Assembly (NCBI GenBank): GCA_963737225.1
Contig: CAVTSA010000005.1
Location: 186,001-250,000, forward strand
Source of the DNA: CAVTSA01 sp963737225
Lineage (GTDB): Bacteria; Chloroflexota; Dormibacteria; Dormibacterales; Dormibacteraceae
Direction of reading: 5' to 3'
DNA: 64,000 nucleotides
Shown: positions 41,008-48,794 of the stretch, piece by piece
How positions within the stretch are numbered: position 1 is the stretch's first letter
Layout of the letters: each line of letters opens with the position of its first letter
The notes under the pieces: generated by a model
Databases searched by the model: none
Told to the model about the DNA's origin: nothing
The model's input: only the letters and a program-made list of their open reading frames with translations
Position numbers and translations under genes: made by a program

Positions 41008-41575
41008 ATGAGCATCGAGCTCGAACAGACGCCGGCGCTTGTCGTCATCGACCTCCAATCCGGCATCTTGGGCCAGCCGACCGCACACCCGCTGGACCGG
41101 ATCATCGACAACTCGGCCAGGCTCGCCGCGGCGTTCCGCGCCAGGGGATTACCCGTCGTGCTCGTGAACGTCGAAGGCACGGCACCCGGCCGCACCGAGC
41201 GCGGCAAGGCGTCGGGGCGTTCGGGGGCGCGGACGCTTCCGGCTCCGGCGACGGTGCTCCTGCCCCAGCTCAACCGGCAACCGAGCGACATCACCGTCAC
41301 CAAGCGGAGCGTCGGAGCGTTCCTCTCGACTGATCTCGACGCGAAGCTGAAAGAGGTCGGCGCCACCCAGATCGTGCTGACCGGCGTGTCGACCACCTCC
41401 GGGTGTGGAGGCGACCGCGCGCTCGGCGTACGACCTCGGCTACCACGTCGCCTTCGTCACCGACGCGATGACCGACGTCGCCGAGCCGCACAATGCCTCG
41501 ATCGCGTACCAGTTCCCAAAGCTGGGCGAGCTGGGCACGACCGCCGAGGTGCTTGCGCTGCTCGCTTCGCGGTAG
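41008..41575 (+). pseudogene. Isochorismatase-fold hydrolase, one-base frameshift
   Basis: ATG 41008 has AAGGAG upstream. The frame reads ALVVIDLQSGI (first Asp), then VTKRSVGAF (Lys), then QIVLTGVSTTSG. An extra base in the G-run at 41401-41403 then breaks it. In the next frame the rest continues as VEATARSAYDLGYHVAFVTDAMTD...QFPKLGELGTTAEVLALL, with stop at 41573-41575. Total repaired length is about 188 residues, normal for the family. In this GVSTTSGVEATAR subfamily the usual cysteine is replaced. The break may be an assembly error. It is paired divergently with MarR. Confidence 0.82.
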
Positions 41576-41600
41576 TCCTTCAGATCCGCCGCGGGTGCGC

Positions 41601-42221
41601 CTACGACCCCAACCTCGAGAGCCATCGGTGCTCCGGCGCCACCTGTCTCACCAACTTCGCCAGGTAACGACGTCGAGACTGCGCCAGCGTGGGAAGGATC
41701 GCTCGGAAGTCGTTCTCGTCGACCTCGCGAAGTCGCAGCGCCTTGGTCAGCAGCACCAGCTCAGGCCTGACGACAGGAATCCCGCTCGCCACCTCCACGC
41801 CGATGTCTCGGATAGGGAGTGTCGCGCTCCCACCGTACCTCGACTGCCAGCACTCACCTGCCGTGTCCTGCAGCAGGAACTCGAGGCGATCCCAATCCCC
41901 GCTTTCCGGCGTCGCCCAGACGCCATAGACGGTTGGATCGCTTTCAAGTCCCGGCGAAAACTCAGGAAATCCACTGTGATCACTCGTGCCCGGAAGTCCA
42001 ACCCGGAGATCCCACCCGCTCAGATAGGCTCGCAGTCGAGGTCCATCGCGCCTCAACATCCAGACATCGACGTCGTAGTGAGCTCGTGACCTCCGACCCA
42101 TGAACAGGTCGAGCGCGACCCCGCCGCCGACCCACCAGGGAACGCCGAACCCGGACAGCAACCTTGTCAGCTCTTGAGAGTCCAGGGGATTCCAACGGCG
42201 CGACCGTCCGTCGCGGGCCAT
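41601..42221 (-). CDS. Nucleotidyltransferase (ANT(2'')-like fold)
   Basis: 206 residues from ATG 42221. The nucleotidyltransferase motif is WWVGGGVALDLFMGRRSRAHYDVDVWML, with GG followed by D-x-D. RLEFLLQDTAGECWQSRYGGSATLPI and GIPVVRPELVLLTKALRLREVDENDFRAIL follow, as in aminoglycoside 2''-adenylyltransferase-like proteins and related MNT domains. It could modify a small molecule or be a toxin-type nucleotidyltransferase, but no antitoxin partner adjoins it. An earlier in-frame start gives a non-homologous extension and is not used. Confidence 0.78.
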   Translation of the reverse strand: MARDGRSRRWNPLDSQELTRLLSGFGVPWWVGGGVALDLFMGRRSRAHYDVDVWMLRRDGPRLRAYLSGWDLRVGLPGTSDHSGFPEFSPGLESDPTVYGVWATPESGDWDRLEFLLQDTAGECWQSRYGGSATLPIRDIGVEVASGIPVVRPELVLLTKALRLREVDENDFRAILPTLAQSRRRYLAKLVRQVAPEHRWLSRLGS

Positions 42222-42412
42222 CCTTGAAACGATACCTTTCGGCCCGGTCTGCTCTGCCTTGCCGCTGCGTGAAAACCCGGTTTGGAGTAGGCGATCGTCC
42301 CGCTCTGCATGGGCTAAATGCCTCTTGAAATCTGAGTCAGGTCTGTCACGCTCGTTCATCGGGCACGCCGTGCGTTCGCCCAGCCCTGCAACCGCTTCCA
42401 AAGCAGCTGGAC

Positions 42413-44560
42413 ATGGACCCAAGCCTCTCCGAGCCGGATTCGAGCAGCCACGCCATCGTGACGCCTGCCCCCACCGCCACCGGGGCGCGCAGGCGGCACC
42501 TGCATGCCGTCGACCTGATGCGGATACTGGCGGTCACCGGCGTGATCGCGGTGCACTCGATCACGCTCGTCGACACCACCGTGAACCCGATCGCCGGCTC
42601 CGCCCTGATGGTGCTGCACACGAGCCGTGCGATCTTCCTCACGGTCATGGCACTGGTGCTCGGCTACACCTATCGAGACAGCCTGCTCCTCGCGGGCCGG
42701 GCCTGGTCCCCTACGGTGCGGTTCTGGCGCCGGCGCTATCTGCTGGTACTGGTTCCCTACGTGGTCTGGTCCGGGATCTATTTCCTGGCCGACGAGGCCC
42801 CACTGCAACCAATCTCCGGCGCGATACGAATCTTCTCCCTGGACTTGTTGACGGGGGCAGCCCGCTACCACCTGTACTTCCTTCTCGTCACCATGCAGCT
42901 GTATCTGATCTTCCCGCTGCTGCTGGCCCTCGTCCGCCGCACGCGCGGCTATCACTGGCTGCTCTTCCTCCTGGCACTCGCGTACCAGCTCGTTTTCAGC
43001 CAGGCGCACCACGCCGGCTGGCCGCTCCCGGGCATCCTCGGCTTCTGGCTTCAGAATCCGGACAGCCTGCTTCCCAGCTATGTGCTCTACGTCGTAGCGG
43101 GGGCGCTGCTCGCAGATCATCTGGACCAGGTGCTGAGGCTGATTCGCCGCTGGTGGCCGATCGCCATCATGGTTTCGATCGCGGGTTCGGTGCTCGCCCT
43201 CGCCGTCTACGGTTACCAGTACCAGATCAATCAACAGGTGCCGCTCGAGGCGGCTGAGGTCTTCCAACCGGCGATCACGATCGAGAGCCTGACCGCGATA
43301 CTCGGGTTGCTCACGCTTGGCGTCGGCTGGGAGACGCTTCTCCGGCCGCGCTGGCTGAGGGCATTGATCAGCGACGGCGCGGAGTCCTCTTTCGGCATCT
43401 TTCTGGCCCACCCGCTGGTGCTGCAGGCCGTCGTGGTGGTGCTCACCTCGCTCGGTGTGCTCGGCGCGATCACGAGCCTCCGGTATCGGGACGCGGTCGT
43501 GGCGGCGTTGCTGCTGGTGACGCCGGGGGTGCTGACCATCACCTGGGCAATCGTCTTCGTGCTGCGGAGGAGCCCGCTGTCCATGCCGCTGACCGGCCGC
43601 CGGCGGACACGCCGGCCCGCCGCTGGGCCACACGCCCGGTCCGCCCTCCGGGTCGGTTCGGCTTTGACCGCGGGCGTCGGTGCCATTGCGGTGGTCTCTC
43701 TGGTGGCCGTCTCCTTGATGGCCGTCGACCTGCCCGCGCAGAGGGTGCTGGCCAGCGCCGGCCTTCCCGACCCGACCCGAACCGCCCGCCCACAGCCCAC
43801 GCCGTCGAAGATTCCCGCTCCACCGCCGGGTGCACAGGAGCACTCGGTGACGGTGACGTCGAGTGGCCTGCAGCGCACGTACCAGGTTCTGGAGCCGGCC
43901 GACCCGGACTCGTCGTCGCTGCCGGTGATCGTATTCCTGCAGGGCCTTGACGCCTCGATACCGGAGGAGGAGGAACGGGACGGACTTACGGCCTACGTGA
44001 CCCAGGGCCGGGCGATCCTGGTCTATCCGGTGGCCGAGAACGAGCAGTGGAATACCGGTGAGGACACCGTGTCGGCGGCAAAGGTCGATGACATGGCGTT
44101 CTTGACGACGGTGCTGAAGCAGGCGGCGAGGCTTCCCGAGGCCAACGCGCACCGCGTGTACCTGACAGGATTCTCGCGCGGCGGCAAGATGGCATGGGAG
44201 TTGGCGTGTGCTGATCCGAGTCTGATCGACGGCCTGGCGATCGTGGCGGCCACCCCGGTCACACCCTGTGCCACGCCAGGGCCGCCCCTCTCACTGCTCC
44301 AGATGGCCGGCACCCATGATTGGGAGGTGCCGTACACGACGGTCCCACCAGAGGTGGCGGCGTGGGCCCAGAAGGACGGTTGCTCTCTCAGCCCAGGGAA
44401 CGGTAACGGCAGCCCCAGGCTGACCACCTATTCAGGCTGTACCAACGGCACCAAGGTGGTGCTTGCGACCTACGAGGGAGGGACGCACGTCTGGCCCAGC
44501 GGCGACGGCGCGGAACGACCAGGCCCCATCATCTGGAACTTCTTCTCCTCGCCCGGATAG
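42413..44560 (+). CDS. Acyltransferase-3 membrane protein fused to a secreted-type esterase
   Basis: 715 residues. Residues about 25-385 are an OafA-like acyltransferase 3 with about ten membrane spans: HAVDLMRILAVTGVIAVHSITLVD, RRYLLVLVPYVVWSGIYFLA, HLYFLLVTMQLYLIFPLLLAL. After a further span and a Pro/Thr linker (about 430-475) comes an alpha/beta-hydrolase of the LpqC/polyhydroxybutyrate depolymerase type. Its nucleophile is Ser588 in LTGFSRGGKMAWELA, the acid in AGTHDWEVPY and the histidine in EGGTHVWPSG. The acyltransferase would add acyl groups to an envelope glycan, and the outer esterase could remove or transfer them (inference). Confidence 0.85.
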   Translation: MDPSLSEPDSSSHAIVTPAPTATGARRRHLHAVDLMRILAVTGVIAVHSITLVDTTVNPIAGSALMVLHTSRAIFLTVMALVLGYTYRDSLLLAGRAWSPTVRFWRRRYLLVLVPYVVWSGIYFLADEAPLQPISGAIRIFSLDLLTGAARYHLYFLLVTMQLYLIFPLLLALVRRTRGYHWLLFLLALAYQLVFSQAHHAGWPLPGILGFWLQNPDSLLPSYVLYVVAGALLADHLDQVLRLIRRWWPIAIMVSIAGSVLALAVYGYQYQINQQVPLEAAEVFQPAITIESLTAILGLLTLGVGWETLLRPRWLRALISDGAESSFGIFLAHPLVLQAVVVVLTSLGVLGAITSLRYRDAVVAALLLVTPGVLTITWAIVFVLRRSPLSMPLTGRRRTRRPAAGPHARSALRVGSALTAGVGAIAVVSLVAVSLMAVDLPAQRVLASAGLPDPTRTARPQPTPSKIPAPPPGAQEHSVTVTSSGLQRTYQVLEPADPDSSSLPVIVFLQGLDASIPEEEERDGLTAYVTQGRAILVYPVAENEQWNTGEDTVSAAKVDDMAFLTTVLKQAARLPEANAHRVYLTGFSRGGKMAWELACADPSLIDGLAIVAATPVTPCATPGPPLSLLQMAGTHDWEVPYTTVPPEVAAWAQKDGCSLSPGNGNGSPRLTTYSGCTNGTKVVLATYEGGTHVWPSGDGAERPGPIIWNFFSSPG

Positions 44561-44680
44561 GCCTGGCGCGCTCACACTCGCGGGGCCCCTGATCTCGAAG
44601 GCCCTCCGCCGCCTTCGATCAGCGCTCTGGTGTCGACCGCACGCAAAGCTGACCGGGACTGCTGCAGCCGCCTGCGCGGC

Positions 44681-46438
44681 TCAGAGATCGAGGACGGCGT
44701 CCTCGGTGGGATGAGAGCAGCAGATGAGGATCGAGCCGGCCGCCGGCGGCTCGAGGGGCTGAGGTTCATAATCGACGGCTCCCGAGACCAGCTGTGTCTC
44801 GCACGTGTGACAGACGCCAAACCGGCAGGACCACCGCGTCGGCACGTCGCAAGCCTCCGCCAGCGGCAGCAGGGTCCCGAAATCCGCGCGCCAGCGGACG
44901 GTCAGTCCGCTGCGCGCGAACGTGACCTGGGGTCCGGTTCCCGCAGGCCCGGCGGGCGCGTGCGGGGTGCGCGCCGCAGCGCCGACCACGCCCGGATTGA
45001 TCGGTGGCAGCGACCCGAAGAGCTCGGTGTGGATGCGGCTCGAGTTGAGACCGACCGCGACCAGTGCGTCCTCCATCGCCGTCATGAAGCCGGCCGGCCC
45101 GCAGAGGTACGCCTCGGCGTCCGCGGGAACCTTGAGAGCCCTGAGCGCGTCGGCGTTCAAACGCCCCCGGTGGAAGCGCGGATCGGTGAGATCGGTCCCC
45201 TCCGGCGGCGCGGTGAAGAAGATGTGTTCCTGGTGGCGGTCGAGCCGGCTGAGCTGCGTCGCGACCTCGTCGGCAAACGCGAGGTCAGCCGGCGTCCGCA
45301 CGGTGTGGAGCCACCAGACCTCTCGGCTGCTGCCGGATGCGGCCAGCGCGTCAAGCATGGCGAGCACCGGCGTGACGCCGATGCCGCCCGACAGCAGCAT
45401 CGCCGGTCGATCGGTTTCCGCGGTGAGCCCGAATTCCCCGCTCGGGGGTGCCGCCTCCAACTCCATGCCCACTCGCAGGTGCGCGTGCAGAAAGCCACTG
45501 ACCAGGCCGTGTGGCTCACGCTTGACGCTGATGCGATAGTGCCCGGGGTCGGGCGACGACGAGAGGGAGTAGCTCCGCACCGGGGGCGGGGTGGCGGCTC
45601 CGTCGACGCGGACGGTGAGGAACTGTCCCGGACGGTAGGAGGGGAGCGGCCCCTTCTCCGCTTCGAGATAGATCGACTCCACGTTCGCGGTCTCGTGCAC
45701 CACCCGCGCCACGCGAAGCCGCCGGAATCCCGTCCAGGCCGGCTCCACCCCGACCGCCGGGCGCTGGGCGGGACGCCCTGACCGTGCCGCGTCCAGCAGC
45801 TCGTGAAACGACTGCTGCCACCCCGGGCTGAGCGCCGGGATGTCGATCGCCCTTTCGAGCGCGCCGGGGTCGTGGCCGGGCAGATAGAGGAGCGCATCGA
45901 TCGCGACGACCGACATCCGGTGCCGCCCGACGGTGGTGCGCGAGATCTCGTCGCCGGCGGTCACCAGCCCCTCGCGAAGGACGCGGAGGTAGAACCCGGG
46001 CCGGCGCTCGGACACCAGGAGAGCCGGCATCCGGGGCTCGCCGATCTGAAGGCCTGAGCGGAAGCACGTCACGCGTGGCTGGGTCACCTCGAACTCGGCC
46101 TCGCCGATCCGGTAGCGATCCCCGATGTGCACCTCGGCATCGGCGAGGCCGTCGACGGTGAAGTTCTCGCCCAGCTGCCCGAACTTGAGATCGTCACGGT
46201 GCAGGAACTCCCGCCAGTACTCGTACGACTGGCGCTGATAGACGAGTACCGCACGCATCTCGCCCCCGTGGCCGGCCAGGTCGCCCTGGCCGTCACCGTC
46301 GAGGTTCAGGCGTCGCGCCATGACCGGGCCGGCGACCGGCAGCTTGAGGATCCCCGTATGCACGGTCCGTCCCTGCCAGGCCACGTCTCGAGGCATCCCG
46401 ACGTTCAGCGAAACCAGGCGCGGGGTCACTGCGGTCAT
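44681..46438 (-). CDS. MOSC domain-ferredoxin reductase-[2Fe-2S] fusion
   Basis: 585 residues from ATG 46438. Residues about 1-160 form a YiiM-type MOSC domain (GHGGEMRAVLVYQRQSYEYWREFL, then GENFTVDGL, with the conserved Cys in TQPRVTCFRSG). Residues about 165-215 are the 3-alpha domain. Residues about 230-460 form the FAD/NAD(P) ferredoxin reductase (PGQFLTVRV, RSYSLSSSPD, LLSGGIGVTPVLAMLDAL, YLCGPAGFM). The C-terminus is a plant-type [2Fe-2S] ferredoxin (CRFGVCHTCETQL ... ICCSHP). MOSC proteins of this class handle Mo-cofactor-dependent or N-hydroxylated compounds. The fusion supplies its own electron chain. The longer open frame upstream has no homology. Confidence 0.88.
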   Translation of the reverse strand: MTAVTPRLVSLNVGMPRDVAWQGRTVHTGILKLPVAGPVMARRLNLDGDGQGDLAGHGGEMRAVLVYQRQSYEYWREFLHRDDLKFGQLGENFTVDGLADAEVHIGDRYRIGEAEFEVTQPRVTCFRSGLQIGEPRMPALLVSERRPGFYLRVLREGLVTAGDEISRTTVGRHRMSVVAIDALLYLPGHDPGALERAIDIPALSPGWQQSFHELLDAARSGRPAQRPAVGVEPAWTGFRRLRVARVVHETANVESIYLEAEKGPLPSYRPGQFLTVRVDGAATPPPVRSYSLSSSPDPGHYRISVKREPHGLVSGFLHAHLRVGMELEAAPPSGEFGLTAETDRPAMLLSGGIGVTPVLAMLDALAASGSSREVWWLHTVRTPADLAFADEVATQLSRLDRHQEHIFFTAPPEGTDLTDPRFHRGRLNADALRALKVPADAEAYLCGPAGFMTAMEDALVAVGLNSSRIHTELFGSLPPINPGVVGAAARTPHAPAGPAGTGPQVTFARSGLTVRWRADFGTLLPLAEACDVPTRWSCRFGVCHTCETQLVSGAVDYEPQPLEPPAAGSILICCSHPTEDAVLDL

Positions 46439-46695
46439 CGTCTGGACGATCCCACCTCGGTATTTCCTGGGCTTCTCATCGGCACCTCGACGAGGTTCAC
46501 GTGGCCCACGGCCCCGACCGGAGCCGTCGAGGGCGACCGCCTCCGCCCCGCTCAGCCAGCTCGCCGTCGCACCATGGCGAGCCGTTCCCTGCCTCGCTGC
46601 GTTGAGGATAGCGCCGGCTCGGTCGTGGGCGCCCAGCCTCTCGTGGCCGCGCCTGGTGGGTTCGGGAGACGCCCTCCTGGTCGCCGGGCCGGCTC

Positions 46696-47145
46696 TCAGG
46701 TCATCGCCGCGGAACCGCGTTCGGCCGGCACGTGAATCGACAGGAACAGGACCGGGATGAGGACCGCGCCGGCTGCGAGGTGCATGCAGAGGAGGGAGAT
46801 ACCGGCCTGGGCGGTGGCCGCCGCGCCAAGTGGCCCGAGCAGCGAAAGCAGCAGCATGACGATCGCGATCACCGCCCAGACCCGCCTCGGATGTCTGGTC
46901 ACTCTCTCGAGGGCGACCACCAGCAGCACGGCCGCGAGCCCGGCGAGCAGGCAGATCACGACGATCGACAGCACGCCGACCTGCTGGACGGGGCCGTTCG
47001 GGGTCAGCCTTACCTCCAGCGGGATCCCTCCGACGACGTGGGCGATGACCCACACCGCCAGCGCCGCGGCCACGGCCCCGAGCACGGCGGCCGCACGGAG
47101 CCAGAGCGAGGACGTCGGGGTGGATGCCACGATGCCGTTCTTCAT
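46696..47145 (-). CDS. DUF6069-like four-span membrane protein
   Basis: 149 residues with four hydrophobic spans (LRAAAVLGAVAAALAVWVIAHVV, QQVGVLSIVVICLLAGLAAVLLVVAL, RVWAVIAIVMLLLSLLGPL, ISLLCMHLAAGAVLIPVLFLS). The first loop GGIPLEVRLTPNGPVQQVG and final HLAAGAVLIP are like DUF6069 proteins. Role unknown. ATG 47145 is preferred; an earlier GTG at 47160 lies in the inverted repeat upstream. Confidence 0.75.
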   Translation of the reverse strand: MKNGIVASTPTSSLWLRAAAVLGAVAAALAVWVIAHVVGGIPLEVRLTPNGPVQQVGVLSIVVICLLAGLAAVLLVVALERVTRHPRRVWAVIAIVMLLLSLLGPLGAAATAQAGISLLCMHLAAGAVLIPVLFLSIHVPAERGSAAMT

Positions 47146-47149
47146 GGTT

Positions 47150-47167
47150 CGAACGATCACACGTTCG
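47150..47167. promoter_or_regulatory. Inverted repeat upstream of the DUF6069-like gene
   Basis: CGAACG, six bases, CGTTCG: a perfect 6-bp inverted repeat just before the start codon. It is a TetR/ArsR-type operator pattern. The cognate regulator is not apparent in the window. Confidence 0.4.
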
Positions 47168-47239
47168 CCCGCTCAGGAGAAGTCACAAGCATCGCGATCC
47201 TGCCGTGACGGGCGTCATGGCCGGAAGCCGCCGAACGCG

Positions 47240-47545
47240 GATACGGTGACGAGCCACTGCCGACGCCTCGAGTTCGCTCCCTGCATGCCGGCGCGCGGCG
47301 GCTGCGCGGTTGCCACCCGTGACGGCATCGAGATGCACCTCGGCGTCGTGGCGCGGCGATCCCCGCACGAGTGGGACCTACCTGTTCGTCGAGGACGCCG
47401 ACGCCCTCGCCGCGCGTGGCGGTCAGCCGGCGCCGAGGTTCACGAGCCCGGGGCAACCACGGGGGGTCGGCACAACGGTCCTGTCTTCGACCCCGACGGC
47501 AACTTCATCCGTTCCGCCGGTCAGAGAGACGGCATAGCCCGACGC
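47240..47545 (+). pseudogene. Degraded VOC (bleomycin-resistance-like) gene
   Basis: The second half of a VOC protein survives in two frames: CAVATRDGIEMHLGV, then after a shift TYLFVEDADALAARG, then back to AGAEVHEPGATTGGRHNGPVFDPDGNFIRSA. FDPDGNFIR is the typical family end. The N-terminal module is missing and at least two frame changes occur, so no functional product is expected. Confidence 0.65.
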
Positions 47546-47596
47546 CAAGCCGGCCCCGACGCGAAGCCGGTGCCCCCCAGCTGCGCAGCGGGACCG

Positions 47597-47788
47597 CTAG
47601 CCGCCAGGGGTGCCGGGCCGGCAGCCGCCGGTTGCCATGATGGCGTTGATATCCGGAGCGACGGCGACGATATGCTGCCCGGACCAAGACTCGCTGCTGC
47701 TGCGGCCGGCGCTTCCTCCCGAGCCCATCAGGGCGAAGCTCGTCAACAGAAGCACGGCGCCGATCAGAGCACGCTTGGTACGGGACAC
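47597..47788 (-). CDS. Small exported peptide
   Basis: 63 residues. The start MSRTKRALIGAVLLLTSFALMGSGGSAG looks like a signal peptide, leaving a short tail of about 35 residues (SWSGQHIVAVAPDINAIMATGGCRPG). No family recognised. It could be a truncated exported protein, since its end lies against the degraded VOC gene. Confidence 0.35.
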   Translation of the reverse strand: MSRTKRALIGAVLLLTSFALMGSGGSAGRSSSESWSGQHIVAVAPDINAIMATGGCRPGTPGG

Positions 47789-47944
47789 ATCGACACTCCT
47801 CAGAAGCTAGCGATAACCCTTGACAATCCCTCTTCGGCTGATCCTAAGCCGCACAATGGCCATCGTCAAGCCGCCACCTCCCATACCGTCCACACGCGCG
47901 AGGGGCGGGCGGCGAACGCCTCGCGGCGGACGGTGAGGTGACGC

Positions 47945-48202
47945 GTGCTCGAACTGCAGCTCAACATCCGGGCCGCCGACGCGCTCGCGGTGTGCGGTCG
48001 CCGCGGCCTCGTGATGGTCAGCCACCGAGAGCTCGCGGGTCGCCCTGGAAGCCATCACTGGCACCTCCGCATGCCGGGGCGCCCAGGCACCCTGGAGCTC
48101 AACGAATGGGAGGGGCGTGCCTGGGTAAGGGTTCATCCGCTGCGCGAGGGCACCTGGGTCAGCGAGTTCGCGCATGAGCTCGCGAGGGTGGAAGGCCAAT
48201 AG
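47945..48202 (+). CDS. Hypothetical 85-residue protein
   Basis: GTG 47945 with GGTGAGG upstream. The product (LELQLNIRAADALAVCGRRGLVMVSHRELAGRPGSHHWHLRMPGRPGTLELNEWEGRAWVRVHPLREGTWVSEFAHEL) is evenly coding-like, with a W/H-rich centre. No family recognised. It precedes the HIT gene on the same strand by about 95 bp. Confidence 0.55.
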   Translation: MLELQLNIRAADALAVCGRRGLVMVSHRELAGRPGSHHWHLRMPGRPGTLELNEWEGRAWVRVHPLREGTWVSEFAHELARVEGQ

Positions 48203-48298
48203 GATCAGGACCGGCCGACGGCAGCGCAACCCTTCAGGGCGGCATGCGTTGGCCCTGGATGCCGATCGTCCATCCCGATCCCGGATACTCCCCTCGCG

Positions 48299-48745
48299 AT
48301 GGACCCTGAGGACTGCTTCAGCTGCCGGCAGAACGCGGACCGGACACCCGCGCCGCGTGAGGTGATCGCCGTGCGCGGCGGATGGAGGGTCGCCCACGCG
48401 ATCGGGCCGGCCCTCCTCGGCTGGTTGGTGGTGCTTCCGCGGCGCCACGTCCTTTCGCTGGCGGAGCTGAGCGACGTGGAGTCCGCGGCATTGGGACCGC
48501 TGCTCCGCGACGTCACCCGGGCGCTGCAGGCCGTGCTCGACTGCCGGAAGACCTACGTCGCGCTCTTCGCAGAGTCCCCGGGATTCGCCCATCTGCACTT
48601 CCACGTGCTGCCCCGGATGGTTGACTGGGCGGACGACCAGCTCGGACCGGCGGCGATCCTGCAGTTCGGGTCGGCTGCCGGCCACCCCGTCCCGGAGAGC
48701 GATATGGATGCGCTCGCGCTGCGGCTCCGCCCCCACATCGGGTGA
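48299..48745 (+). CDS. HIT family nucleotide hydrolase/transferase
   Basis: 148 residues. It begins with a zinc-like pair (DCFSCRQN), then GGWRVAHAIGPALLGWLVVLPRRHVLSLAEL, and the histidine triad AHLHFHVLPR. HIT proteins hydrolyse or transfer nucleoside monophosphates from dinucleotides or adenylated compounds. The ATG at 48299 starts directly at the family region. It converges on metE. Confidence 0.9.
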   Translation: MDPEDCFSCRQNADRTPAPREVIAVRGGWRVAHAIGPALLGWLVVLPRRHVLSLAELSDVESAALGPLLRDVTRALQAVLDCRKTYVALFAESPGFAHLHFHVLPRMVDWADDQLGPAAILQFGSAAGHPVPESDMDALALRLRPHIG

Positions 48746-48794
48746 TGCCGGGGAAATCGACGAACTCGGAGCCGTCAGCCGAGACCGCTCAAGC

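Noticed and set aside
46439..47053. N-terminal extension of the MOSC fusion
   Set aside because: The open frame continues but is Arg/Gly/Pro-rich without domain pattern and overlaps the DUF6069-like gene.
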